A stretch of 64,000 bases of DNA from Megalobrama amblycephala (taxonomy: Eukaryota; Chordata; Actinopteri; Cypriniformes; Xenocyprididae). Position numbers and translations under genes: made by a program. Location: NCBI RefSeq assembly GCF_018812025.1, contig NC_063062.1:1348754-1412753 (forward strand). The letters are read 5' to 3'. The notes under the pieces were generated by a model that ran no database searches, was not told the origin of the DNA, and saw only the letters and a program-made list of their open reading frames with translations. This document shows, piece after piece, positions 12,101 to 26,200 of the stretch (positions are counted from its first letter, which is position 1; each line of letters begins with the position of its first letter).

Positions 12101-15100
12101 AACGCATTGAAATCATTGAAATCCACCAGATTGATTTGATTGATTTTGTTTAGATAGTTCATGTAAATGATGTGACCTAATATGCCCCCTTTCACAAGAT
12201 GTAATATAAGTCTCTGGTGTCTCCAGAATGTGTCTGTGAAGTTTCAGCTCAAAATACCCCACAGATCATTTATTATAGCTTGCCAAATTTTAGCAAAAAC
12301 ATGCAGTTTTTGTGTGTGTCCCTTTAAATGCAAATGAGCTGCTGCTCCCGCCCCCTTTCCAGGAGAGGGCGGAGCTTTAACAGCTCAACAACAACAAAGA
12401 AGGAGAATCTCATGCAGCCAAAATGATGACGGTGTTACATTGTTCAAACCGGAGTCGGCACTGATGGAGAGACTCAGGAACAAGTTACAACTTTTAGACG
12501 TTTCTGAATGGTTAGTGGATAAATTTATGTAGTTGATTCAACTCATCCACTAGTCGTCATGTTAATCTTTTTTGTGTTGAATTGACCCTCGTTTGTGAAA
12601 CTGCAGTTTTTACTGTATTTGTTATCCACAAATGTAACCATGTTATATAACGAGTATCTTGTAGTTTAGCTTTAGTCTTCTTGCACACTGCAGTTTGCAA
12701 TCTGTGTGAGGTGTTGATCTTCTAGCTTTGATTGTGTTTTGTGTCTGATAAGACCATCCGACCGGTTCTCTCCTCTCCAAACAAAAGCTCTGATAAGCTG
12801 CAGATTTTTACAGGGATTTTCTCTCAGTATCTGCCGGTCGAGAACTGTAAGATAAGACCGACTCCCTCCACTTGTTTTGTCCTCTAAAGAAGCGCCGCAG
12901 TGGCGTCCGGAGGTCTCGAAGCGGTCCGTGCAACAGTGGCTTTGTCCAGACCTTCCGAGATTGTGATGCATGATCTACTTCCTCTAATGACATCTTCCCT
13001 TTCAGCTCTGTTCGCCCCAAGTGCATGCTGGGATGTGACCTTCTCTCGTAACATCACTCCACACCTCTGCATTCATCTCTCAGGAGAAGCCAATTTCCGT
13101 CCAATTTCCTCCTAACTTTCTTTTTTTCCTGTGAATGTCAGTTTCCTGCAGGGATCATGAGGGTTTTTAATGTGAGAGATGCTTTGAGCTCCGTTATGTG
13201 TCATACAGTCGCATTAGGCCATTAGGGGCCAGTGACTCACTGATGACTGGACATAATGAGAGAGATTGTGGCGAACAGGTGTGTGTGTGTGTGTGTGTGT
13301 GTGAGACAGGACAGGACAGACCCGCAGGCAAGGTCACGCCAGGCAGCGACTCACATCAGTACAGCAGCGGTCAGTTTTACTCACACGCTCACTAGGGATA
13401 AGTGAGGGGAAACATCTTCAGAAACACTGATGGATTTTTTTCTCCAAGTGGTCTTGGCTTGTTTCGTAAAAGTTTGCAAACAAGTTTCTCAAGTGCAACT
13501 ACACTGCAGTTCAAAAGTTTAAGGGTCATTTTTTTTTTTTTTTTTTTGAAAGAAGTCAAGCGCTGGGTACAACCAGAGGCTGTATTTATTTGATCAAAAT
13601 ACAGTAAAAATAGTGAAATATTATTACTATTTAAAATAACTGTTTTCTATGTGAATATATAGTAAAGTTTAATTTATTCCTGTGATCAAAGCTGAATTTA
13701 TTGGATAAAAATACAGTAAAAATCACAAAATATTATTACAATTTAAAACAGCTGTTTTCTATGTGAATATATAGTAAAATGTAATTTATTCCTGTGATCA
13801 AAGCTGAATTTATTTGATTAAAAATACAGTAAAAATCACTAAATATTATTACTATTTAAAATAACTGTTTTCTATGTGAATATATGGTAAAATGTAATTT
13901 ATACCTGTGATCAAAGCTGAATTTATTTGATTAAAAATACAGTAAAAATCACAAAATATTATTACAATTTAAAACAGCTGTTTTCTATGTGAATATTTAG
14001 TAAAGTGTAATTTATTCCTGTGATCAAAGCTGAATTTATTGGATAAAAATACAGTAAAAATCACAAAATATTATTACTATTTAAAATAACTGTTTTCTAT
14101 GTGAATATATAGTAAAATGTAATTTTTTCCTGTGATCAAAGCTGAATTTATTTGATTAAAAATACAGTAAAAATCACAAAATATTATTACAATTTAAAAC
14201 AGCTGTTTTCTATGTGAATATTTAGTAAAGTGTAATTTATTCCTGTGATCAAAGCTGAATTTTCAGCATCATTACTCCAGTCTTCAGTGTCACATGATCC
14301 TTCAGAAATCATTCTAATATGATGATTTGCTGCTCAATTAACATTTATGATTATTATCAATGTTGAAAACAGTCATATTTTAGTGGAAACAATGATAGAT
14401 TTTATTTTTCAGGATACTTTGAAACAGCATTTATTTGAAATAGAATCTTTTGTAGCATTTTGTAACAGCATGTCTTTACTGTCACTTTTGATCAATTTAA
14501 TGCATCCTTGCTGAACAAAAGAATCAACTTCTTTCAAGAAAAAAACACTTACTGACCCCAAACTTTTGAACAGTAGTGTGCAGTGTTGGGGGAAGTTACT
14601 TTTAAAAGTAATGCATTACAATATTGCATTACTTAGTTACTTTTTATGAAAAGTGATGTTACATTACTTTTATGTTACTTTTTCTCACCCGAGCTGGGCT
14701 TGCTTGTTTTTTAATATCAAAAAAGTACTATTTTTGGCTAATGTTAATGCACTTTCACACTAAAAGTGAAATGAATAAGCCTCAGTCTGAAGGAAATGCA
14801 TATTCACACCTGTACAGTAGAGGGCGCAGCTCAAACAAACCTTTCAGATGTGCAACACACTTATTTCTAAATCTAATCTAAAGTCATTTTTGCTTATTAG
14901 TATGGTTGAATTACATCATTGAAGTCAGCAGCAAAGACATTGGTGAATAAAGTGAGATTAAATGCATAAAGTATATGGTTGTAATTTAATATAGTTACAG
15001 GTTTGCATAAAATTCTGAGATTGCATTTCACTGTTTTAATTAATTTTGAGGAATACTAAATGTTTTCATGCAAGTGAGATGAACTACAATACCCGTCATG

Positions 15101-18100
15101 TTCACACAGCGCACACAACACCTCTGCACTTTATTTCTCTCAACATGGGGACAGGAAAGCTGTCAGTCAATAAATGTGAAAAAGGAACTTAGATATTTTG
15201 TTGTAAATTGAAAAAGTAATGCATTTCTTACTTGTTACTTGAAAAAGTAATCGGATTACTTAACTCAAGTTACTTGTAATGCATTACCCCCAACACTGGT
15301 AGTGTATTTAGATTATTCAATAGATTTTACATCTGGATGGACCAAAACTGAAATTTTGCAGCATTTTTCTGTTGTTTGAAGAACAGAACACTGCGACATA
15401 ATTTAAATGAACATCCACAAACACATGCAGTTAATAAATAAACGCAGCACAGCATAGATGATGGCTGTTTCTGAAATCACATACTCTTGAGTAGGTACTT
15501 ATTTTGAATAAGTAATTACTTCTTGACTGCTAAAAAAAAAGTATATTCTATATAATATGAATGCGTGTAGTTTGAATGTTGTCCGAACGTACTATATTTG
15601 CTATGTTGTCACTGTCATGTGACCTACCAGTTGCATCACTTCACTGCCATTCACAAATCCTCTCCCGTGGCCTCATGGGATAGTAAAGTCTCCATCGTAT
15701 GCTCGATTCAGAATTTTGCTGGAAGAAGTAGGACATTTCACCTACTGTTTTATGAGTACTGTGAAATCAGACATACTTCTTCCGTCACATACTGTGTGCG
15801 ATTCCAGATGCAGCCTTTCTTTTTTTCCAATGCATCACATTTCATCATGTCTTACAGAATTAACGCTAATTTTTAACACTCATTTTGCTTCATTACATTT
15901 GTAATTACTAATTAAATGAAGCAGCTGAGGCCCCCCAGTGGGAATGGCACAGAAATCCGCCGCAAAAACTCATTTATTGCTTTTTAGAAATGAAAAGATC
16001 TCAGTTTTAGTTGCTATTTCACAACATAGGATCACTTCTTGGCTTTAGAGTAAATGTAGAAATGATATATACAGTAAATAATAAATTAATACTATATTTT
16101 CTGAGGACAGTGTGTTGAGCGGTGCTTGCCATGGCAACACTCTGCAAGCACAACTAATTAAATGAAAACCCTTTTTAGGATGTAACACATCCTGATTTAT
16201 GTTTTTGCATTTTTAGTGCGTTTTGTTTGTTAGTGCAGCTGTGTGGTCCACCTCACATCTCAGAGCTGAAGCTGAAGACGAGCCTGATAAAAACACAAAA
16301 TCTCTCGCATTAGTGGCCACACATATGCTGCTGCATCCCGTGGGAAAAACCATCCAGGATTTGAGACACAGAATCGATTCAAATTGAGTTTTGTTGCAGG
16401 ATTGAGCGCAGTGGAGGAGCCTCTCATCGCTGCACAATGCTGGAAACTTAATTCATTTTTTAACTCCTTTGAATCATGGATGTGTGTGGTGGGATAGTTT
16501 GGTAATGAAATGCACCAAGGCTTAGCAGCAGTGCTGATGTCATAGGTGTTTTCATCATGTGTTAGAGGACGTTTGGAGAACATGAGTTTACTGAAAACAT
16601 GAGGAACATGAGAGGATAACAATCAATCGATTTGCTTCATCTTAAAGCAGTGAATCTCATTCTTTTTTACTTTAAGGCCTCTCATTGTCCACAACAGTAT
16701 TCAAAGCTCTCCCTCCATGGGATCATTTCTTTTCTTCATGCGTTTGCTTTGTTTTCAAAAAATCTGTAGATGCTCCTAGTTTCTAGTTTGTTTCACTGGA
16801 ACACTTTTCCCGCAAAGACCATTAACAGCCAAAGATTGCTGTTGTTTACCACAGACTAAAAAATATGGTCGACGCACATCCAGTCTCTTCCATTGTCGAG
16901 GTGAAGCCGCCAATGTCCAAATGTGGTGCTGACATCTTGGAACCCGAGTCTGCGCAGTAGTGAGCGTGAAGTCGTGCCGCGGTATCAAGGCTCACTCCTG
17001 CAGAATCAGTTAGTACAGTTTAATGCAGAACAACTCATTATGTCAGTGTGAAATAAGCAGTTATGGAAATATATAAATTATAGTCAAAGCTCCAATCTCC
17101 TCCCGAAAATCCCGAAAAAAGTCAGTTGTTGTCTCAGTGACTACTTCGCTCAGAGAAGCTGAAGTCAAACCCCTGTTTTTATAGCATCAAATAACTAACT
17201 AAAACCCAGACTTATTTAAAAAATGAAAACTTGAACTTACATCAGCATGATAAAACTACATAAAATGATAGAAACAATCTTTGGAAAAAAATATTTGAAG
17301 TGTTGATTACACGGAGGACGGGGTTTATGACCTATACTGGGACCAACCACCTGGGGGCGATCGAGTTGTTTTGGCTACACTTTCAGGACTTTTGTGGCAC
17401 GCTTGTTGTTTACGTTCACTGTTACCATGACATTCATATTTAATCTTGACAAAATGTGCATCATTAGAAAGATTTAGGACTCTAGTTTCGATGTTTGACC
17501 ACTGATTTTAAAAAATGGTTACGGCAACAGTAATTTCTGTCAGGGGTGCAAAATCAACATTCAAAATTGGTAGTTATTGATATTTCATATGCATGTAAAT
17601 TCAGTTTATTTGTGTTTGTGACTGATTGCTAACATCCATCAGTGTTTTTAGTCCAAAAGTGTGCACATTTAGAGAGATATTGATATATTCACATGTTTAC
17701 TTCATATTTCTTTAGACAGAATCACATTATATGGTCACACTTTAGTTTAGGGTCCAATTCTCACTATTAACTATGACTTTTCCCTCAATAAACTCCTAAT
17801 TACTGCTTATTAATAGTTACTAAGGTAGTTGTTAGGTTTAGGCATTGGGAAGGATTATAGGATTTAGAATATGGTCATGCAGAATAAGGGTTATGTGCTT
17901 AATAAGTATTAATAAACAGCCAATATCCTATTATATTCAAGCTAATACGAAACTAGTTAATAGTGTGAATTGAACCTTAAACTAAGGTGATACTATATTA
18001 CATGACCTAAATTATACTTTTCAAATGAGGCTTCCTCATATATCCAAGTTTTCCAAGTATCCTGGTTCTTCACAGAAAATCAGCGGTTGAGTTGGTGAAA

Positions 18101-21100
18101 TAAATGAATAAATATCTTGACTTTTAGTTGTTTTAGCTTATTGTTTTGTCTTCTTTTAAATCAATCTAAGTCATCTTGAGGCCTCTTTGACAGTCTGCTG
18201 AGGTCTCGTATTGTCAAGGCAAGAGCCACTGGTCGAGAGCCACTGTCTTAAAGAAAAGGAAAATGAAAACTGTAGTCATTTAGTTGCCATCATGTTGCTC
18301 CAAATCCATATGACCATACAATTTTCAATTCAAATATGGCGTGTCTACACACGCCAGACCCAGTTGGACGTCAGTGGTCAAATATCATTGGTTGCAAGTC
18401 ATCAAAATAGCTGACACATCTTGACATGCCATATCTGAATTGAACGAGCACCATGGATGATCTGTAGTATCTCCTTTTGTATTGCACAGAAGAAAGGAAG
18501 TGTAGAAATGTTATTTTTTATTCTTTAATGAGATGATTACACACAACAACAGTTCTAATGTTGTTCTAGTTGTTTTGCAGCTGAAGGGAGGTGGTACAGA
18601 TGCTGCATTTGTATTCGGTCACGTAGCACTAAAGCAGGACAAACGTGAGCGTTAGGAACTAGAAGACTTGCTTTCTCAGATTGATGAAGCCTGCTTCCTC
18701 TCGTAGCCGCAGGCTGACGAATGTCTCTCTTAACTTCATGTGTTGTTATGAAGTTTGCTTTTGTTCCTCGAGGACTAAGCTTTTTTTTTGTTTTTTTGTT
18801 CTCGTATCCTGCAGACATTTTCAAGAGCAAATAATGAACGTGGTAAAAATGAAACTCAAACTTGGCCTTGTCCCCAGGCAGCAGATGATGAAGATATTCA
18901 AAAGTGAAAGAAATGAAGTGGAGGTTTTTTAAAGCATCTGTCTTCACGTCGAGGTGATGATTTGTTTGCTGTGTCATGAGGTTTGAAACCATGAAGAACT
19001 GAAAGCTAGCTGATGACAGCGGGTGAGAAAAGTTGATCTTCCTCAAAGTTCACGCGGAGTGCAATCAATGTGGCGAAACGGGGGTTTTCATCTTGCATTT
19101 GCAGAGGTTTGCAACCACTTAGCATTGGTCAGGTTTTTCATGGTTGAAGGATCTGAGTTCATCTTTCTTTAGTGTGTAATGTTGCTGTTTGTGCATGAAA
19201 AACCTCTGCAAAGTTCCAGTTATTCTCTATATCAGAGTCACAGTTTATGAAACGCCTCCATTGTAGTCTTGAGTTTTCTTCTGGGAACGAACACGTCACA
19301 GTATTCCTCATTTAAATAATTCATGCACAGAATAAAGGGGCGGGGGCTTCTTGAGTTAGTTAGTAGTGTGTTGAAACTGGGCGGGACACATTTTAATAGG
19401 CACTTCTACATTTAGCTTTGAAAGCTAATCTTCTGCCATCGTCTCGTCAGTCAGCTCCTCACTCCTGCTGCTGATCTGTGCTGCGACTCAAACACATTTC
19501 CCAAACACCAATCACAACACACTGCTCCAGCCAACCAATCAGAGCACATTGTGCTTTTCAGAAGGAGGGGCTTCATAGAGACAGGAACTAAACAGAGCGT
19601 TACTGACAGACTGGGAAGAGAGGAGCTGCAACAATGGAGAATTATTTAATACTGGTATCACCGGGGTGGGGGGAGTTGGAGCTTTTCCTTCTTTTTCCAC
19701 CTGGCTTTTAAATCGCTTATGTGCTTAGTGAGCGTTTTCAATTAATTCATATTGGAAACTCAAATGCTCGCTTTGCTCTTCGCCAGTGGCCACGCACTGT
19801 TATGAATGCCCATGCGGCAGTGCGCGTTTTACTTTCGCTTTCTAATTATCGCCAGTTTGGGTGCGGCAATTGCTTGAACGGTGGATTCATTATTATTCTT
19901 CATTAAAAACAACAAAACAGTACAATGACAAACTCGTTTAAATAGGTGCATTTGGTTTTATCTTTGAAAGCGAATTTTCCGCCATCGTCTTGTCAGTCAA
20001 CTCCTCACTCTCGTGATGAATGAAATCTGACTCCTGTTGCGACTCTTGTTCGGCTCACGCTGTTCAGTTTCTAATTGTGGTGTCTGTTCTCTAACTGAAC
20101 TAAATGATTTTTATTACTATAAAAAAAAAATGTTGGTGGGGGCGGTGCCGCAGTGGGCAAGTGATGTAACCAGTAGGGCTGGGTGATTTCTCGATTTTAA
20201 TCGATTCTCATTTTTACGAACCGATATTGATTCTTAAATCCCAAGAATCAATTAGTCTAGTCTGTTTTCAGTTGATGAATGAGCAGAATATGTAGCGCCT
20301 CCCATCCAATAAATCGTAATAATCTTTGTGCTTTGTTACTTTTGATATGAAGCAAAGTCTCAGATTTCAAATGACGTCCATCTTATTATGAGATTCAAAA
20401 AATAAATACCGTTTTGGCGCTGTTTAATGTGGCGTGACAGATCGCTTTAGCGCCTCAGTTAAAGAGAAGCATGTGATCATCCTCTCCTCCGCTTTAAACA
20501 GTTACAGCGCGAAATAAACATGCATGAACATCTGAAGGTATGTTAAAATATACAGTACAACTCACTGAAATCCGTATCATGTCTCGTGTAATCGCTCAAT
20601 CAGTGTTTCAACCTCGGAAAGACGTCAATAAAACAGCTTCAATGTCACGTAACGTCACATTTACCTCAGAAAAACATATTCAGTGACCATAAACTCATTA
20701 GTCAGCTAGAAAAGTGAACTCTAAAAAGATAAATATAGCTATGCACCGTTACATATTCATTATAATTTTTAATGTTCCTCAATATTTAATGCATGTTTGA
20801 ATAAATCAGTTATGACAGCAGCGATTTAGATGTTTAAATAAAAAAAAAAAAAACGAATTGCAGTAGAAATATGATTATGTAATTCTAAACTTTATTACAA
20901 AAAACATCATTGAGTGTAATTTAAGTGTTTGTATATTAATAAGTTAATTTTAACCTTCAACATTATTATAGTAGTACCAACTGACTCTCACGTGTAGTTT
21001 ACAGCATTAATTGAGAGATTTTTTTTCCTCTAGAAAATTTGCCATGTACTGAAACTGAAATACTACATCCAAAATAATCAAAATCGGAATTGAATCTCAA

Positions 21101-22775
21101 GCATGTGAATAGAAATCGAATCGAATCGTGGAAATTGTGTCAATTCCCAGCCCTAGTAACCAGTGTTGCGGCTGAACACTGATAACACAGATTATCGCAG
21201 CGAGCGACTTACTGTTAGACGTGCAGCGTTGAATCCCAGACTAAATGGATTTCTCCAGATGGGATCTTGTAAAGATCCTGGAGATCCGATCTAACATGGT
21301 CATGCATCCCTCACTTGCAGAAAATGTAAAAATCTACTTGCGTTTTGCCATATTTTAAATGCGATTTTCATTTGGTTTGACATGTTTTGTAGTTCTTCAT
21401 CTCCCTTTAATCCAGGGAGTTTGAAATATTTTAGGATTATGAGATTTAATTTGTGTCGTGGGACTTGAGACATCGTTTTTCATCTCTTCTGGAAAATAAC
21501 AGGATTAAGACTGAGCTCAGCTACTGTGATCACGGAGCGCTCGTATTATTTAGTCCAAAACTGTGAATATTGCTGGTATGGATCCGTGTTTTGGAGAGGT
21601 GAAGGTTACCCAGCATGCACTTTTCCGTGTTCAGCCGGGTCTGACCGCAGGATTGGTCCCTCAGAGAGCAATTAGGTCCAACTAAAGTATCTGTGAGCCG
21701 AGAAAGTTGAGAGACGTCAAACCTTTGGCTTTAACCCATTGTCAGCTAAACGCTTGTTAGCTGTGGCGGGCCGAGGCAGCGCTCCGTATGACAGCGGTCC
21801 ACTTTCACGCTCGCTCTTTCCATTACCTGCCGCTGCACAAGCAAAGTAGATTCTTCTCACTCTATTTCCTTCACTTGGCCCTCGATGAGTTCGATCCTTC
21901 CTGTTTGTGACTCTTTGTTAAGGAAGAACAGGTGAACTCACCGTCTCTTGGAGAGAAACTAGAGAGTTTTGTTAATTATCTTTTTAATTATTATAATCAT
22001 TATCTTCTCATTAAAGTATAGTTCAGCTAAAAACGGTAACGCTTTATAATAACTGCACACTATGAAGCATTAGTAAATGATTAATTCGTCACTTATAAAG
22101 CATTAATAGACATTAATAAGCAGTTTATAAGTACAACTATAAATGCTTACGAGCATATCTATAATGTGTTTAATAATAGTATTTTCGCATGTTATTAATA
22201 ATCAATTTATCGTCTCTAAAGTATTACATTATTTAAAAACCAGTTATTTAGGAGTTGCCAGTTTCATAAGATCATTTAGGAAGTGTAAGTAAATGATTAA
22301 TAAACTATTTATACATATTATTTAGACATATAGTAATAGTTACTTAGTGTGTTAATAAATGCTTTATTAACACATATTCCTACTGCAATTCATGATTAAT
22401 TCAGGTAATTATAAATCATTTAGAAATGGTTAGTTGACTATTTTTGTGCGCTTATCTAAAGTGACTATTTATGCTTTGTAAAGCTTTTATAAATGAGATT
22501 TAAAGGTTCAGTGATCTTCTGTTTTAAAGTTAGTACTGAGGTAGTTTTGACACTAGGAATGTGTTAATAAAGCATTTATTAACACACTAAATAACTAATA
22601 CTATATGTATAAATAATAAGATGCATAAATGTACATTTAAATATTTTATCAATCATTTACTTACACTTCCTAAATGATCTTATGAACCACTGACAACTCC
22701 TAAATAACTGGTTTGTGAATATGTCAATAATGTAATACTTAATTTAGAAATAATAAAGTGATCATTAACCCTTTA

Positions 22776-22807
<32 letters not shown>

Positions 22808-23253
22808 CTGACCGACACACACAAAAGTAAAATCTCATAACTCCAAAACTGTAGCAAGGAGAGTCAAAATTTTAAAGGGCACCTATTATGCCCCTTTTTA
22901 CAAGATGTAATATTGGTCTTGGGTGTCCCCAGAATGTATTTGTGAAGTTTCAGCACAAAATACCCCACAGTTAATTTATTATAACCATTTGAAAATGTCA
23001 TTTTTGGGGCCTGTTTTAAAAAGAGCTGTTTTGGTGTGTACCACCTTAAATGTAAATGAGCTGCATATCCCCGCCCTGCCTTTGGATGAGGGCGTAACTT
23101 GCATACCTATGGCAATAAACAGAGGGTAGAAGCAGAATGGCTGAGAGTGAGAGACCCGCTGTTTTGTATGGCATTCAGCCGTACATGTTTGAACCGGAAT
23201 CAGACCCAGATGATGAAGAGACTCCGGCGTCCCCTTTGCAATTATGGATGTGC

Positions 23254-23290
<37 letters not shown>

Positions 23291-26200
23291 TGATAACGTT
23301 CGTGCAATTTTTTGAAACTACAAACACAAATACTGTGATAACGTTTGCTAAGTACAAATGAAATTATATTTATGCGAGGGAACGGTTGCGTCATGTTGAC
23401 ATTACTTGTCGTACAGGTGCTTATGTGGCAAATGTGAGAAGATGGCTACAGAACCAGAAAATATATGCTGCAGGGAGATAGAACAGGTATTAATTTATTT
23501 ACATTTGTAATTGTTGCAAAAAATAATACGTGACATAAAACTGTCTGACGCTATTTGTTGTATCAAAGGTTACAAGACGGATGAAACAACTTCAAGTCAC
23601 TCCATCATGTATGGTAGACCATCCCGGAAAACATACACAGTTTTTAATACAATATCTTTAAAAATATATATATATACGTGTGGATACACACTATACAAAC
23701 AAGGTTTAAATTATATACACAGACACTCTGCGACGACGACAACAACTTTAGACGCATTTGTTATTGAACTGGCTGACATCGACTGAAATGACTATTTGCT
23801 CAAAAAACATTAAATACACTTACTTCTTCTGGAGGTGACGTTGGATCGCGAACAGTAGGCAACGATCCACACTTGAGGATTAACTTTGAAGCAAGACCTG
23901 CTTTGAATTGACCCTCGTTCTCAAAACAGTCGGTCAAAAAATGATTCGCGCAAACATAAACGTATTTTGGAATTTTGAGTGGCGCCTTTCTTTCGTAAAT
24001 AAAATCCATCCACTGCGTTTTCAGTGGCTCTGATGTCGGAAGTAAGTGGAAACTACTATGTTCATTATTACATCCCACAACAGAACACTTATGTTTCTTA
24101 GGAGACATTACCGGCTGTCGTTGAAACAATGGAGGATGGTTGACCGATCACCGAGGGCGGGGTCTATGCCAAAACCAGATTGTCAATCAAACCACGTGGG
24201 TGGGGCTTAGCGCAATTCTACGTCACAGTGAGAGCAATCTTAGAACAGGGCGTTCTGAGACAGTGCTTATGAATTATTGAGATTGTAAAAAAACCACTGG
24301 GTGGATTTTTCTCATTCTAGGGTGGTTTTGCTCACACACTGCCAACACACATTTATGGTCAAACACCATGTAAAAGTGAATTTTGCATAATAGGTGCCCT
24401 TTAAGAAAATATAAATTACATTACATTTGGACATTTTCATGCTGAGGAACAGCTGATAAAAAACAAAAAATATATACAAATTTTTAAAATAATTTTTCTT
24501 TTTATTATTATTTGACATGGAATAACTCAGGAACACAATAAGATCAGATAAAAATTATTTTTTGGTGACACTCTCCTACATGTGAGCTGCATCTGGTTCA
24601 AATTTTGTGGTGATAGCATAAAGTTTAGTTTAATAAATTGTTATTCATATTTTCTGCAGCCAGGTGGCGCCAACAGGCGGTAAACTCCAGTTTAGAGGCG
24701 CTTCTCAGAACTCGTTAGGAGTTTTTAAAAAAATGGCTAGATGCATTAAAAAGATGAGATTCTATGATTTTGGATTCATTCTAATCGTGAGAATCTGCTT
24801 TAAATAATGATGTGCCATTTTCTATGATCTGTACATTTTTCATGAAGTTATGAGCATGTGAAATATACATATTTGTATACAGTGGAGGCTTGATATGAAA
24901 GTGTAAAGTCTCTGGTTTTGTATGCAAAAAGAATTTTTGTACTACCTATATGCATTCAATTTTTATTGGCTCTTAAAGAGAGACACGCAAATGGGAGCGC
25001 CGGCGCTCCATCCGGACTTAAGTATGAAAATACAATTATTAAACACATTATAGATATGCTTATAAATCAAGAAAGCATTTATAGCTGTATTTATAAACGG
25101 CTTACTAATGTCTATTAATGTTTTATAAATGATGAATTGACTATTTACTAATGCTTAACTAATGCTTCATAGCGTGAGTTATTGTAAAGTGTTACCGTGC
25201 CTTTTTATCTTTCTTGTCTCTGTATCTCTGAAGGTTTCACACATTTTTCTGACTTACTTTGTTCTTCCTCTTTTCATCTAATGATTTCTGCCTTTTAGGT
25301 CCAGATGAAGATGTTGTAAACATTATTTTGAGGCAAAGCATCCTGCTCTCTGACTTTATATTTGTAAAGCAATACAGCTGTTGTTATGGTTACAAGTTAT
25401 AAATAGGCAGCACAGGTGACAGGGGAACTGAGAATATGGGATGAAAGACGCCACTGAAATCTATCCCACAATTCCCTGCTCCTCACTCAGTGAATTCTCC
25501 TAGTTTGCTTTTATTAAATGTGAAGGCTTGACCTTATTGTCTGAATTAATAACGCACATTATTCAAGACTGGCCGCCCCTCGTGTATCAGCACGACCGTA
25601 ATTCTTAATTGATTTAATTAAATCTGAAAAAGAATAATCACGCACAGATGTGTGGGTTTGCGTTATAAATATGCTAGAGATGAAGTTTGCTGTTGTTTAT
25701 GTTCGCTGCGGTGGCGTTTGTCCCTGATGTCCCCACAGCATTTACGTGGTGCTCATTGTTCTGTAACTCTCTCTCTCTCTCTGTCTCTCGCCTTCATTTC
25801 CCTCGTTTCTCTCCAGCCCTCGCAAAGACTCCAGATACAGCTGCAATTAGCAGCAGTTTGAAGATTTCATTACGACTCTCATGCGATGGCCACTGGCTGT
25901 GACTTCAAAGCGCCTGATATGTGCTGCATCACAGAATGGAGATAACTGCCACTGCTGTATGTAGGGCTTGTGATATAAGGGGGTGATGGGAAAATAGAGC
26001 CGCGCAAAAGATGACTTCTGTCTTTTTTTGCCCTGTGAATTTATTTATATAAAGGCAGTCTCACGACATGGCTGTCCCAAAAGTTGTTCTGCTGCGTTCT
26101 TTTAGGCCAGTCTTAGAAAAAGTTTCAGTGGGGTTCTATACTACTTCTTGACTCAATTTTAAAGAATGTTTTATGCCAAAAAGGTTCTATATAAGGAGAA

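Larger units (their letters stand above)
22876..24400. mobile_element. Kolobok-like DNA transposon K2 (TTAA target duplication)
   Basis: Inverted ends AGGGCACCTATTATG and CATAATAGGTGCCCT are flanked by TTAA at 22872-22875 and 24401-24404. It belongs to the same family as K1 (5506-6780) in opposite orientation. It carries a THAP ORF on the minus strand near the right end and a P2RX7-like exon on the plus strand near the left end. A (CA)n microsatellite lies at 23255-23288. The two reading frames are convergent. No full transposase core is visible, so it is probably non-autonomous. Confidence 0.85.
22034..25197. mobile_element. large foldback/MITE-type element (CGGTAAC ends) hosting K2
   Basis: The left end cggtaacgctttataataac...tatgaagcattagtaaat is matched by the complement of the right end (cggtaacactttacaataac...tatgaagcattagtt). 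It contains an internal inverted repeat (22195-22745), a T tract (22780-22807) and the whole K2 transposon, which explains its 3.2-kb size. No own ORF. Confidence 0.7.

Noticed and set aside
16213..16622. Two overlapping minus-strand ORFs
   Set aside because: Different frames of the same DNA with no family resemblance.
18555..19046. 163-codon ORF on the minus strand
   Set aside because: No recognised motif, no codon bias, no splice context. An overlapping ORF exists on the other strand.
22780..22807. T tract as a transcription terminator or retroposon tail
   Set aside because: No adjacent RNA gene or retroposon body was seen. Treated as simple repeat inside the foldback element.
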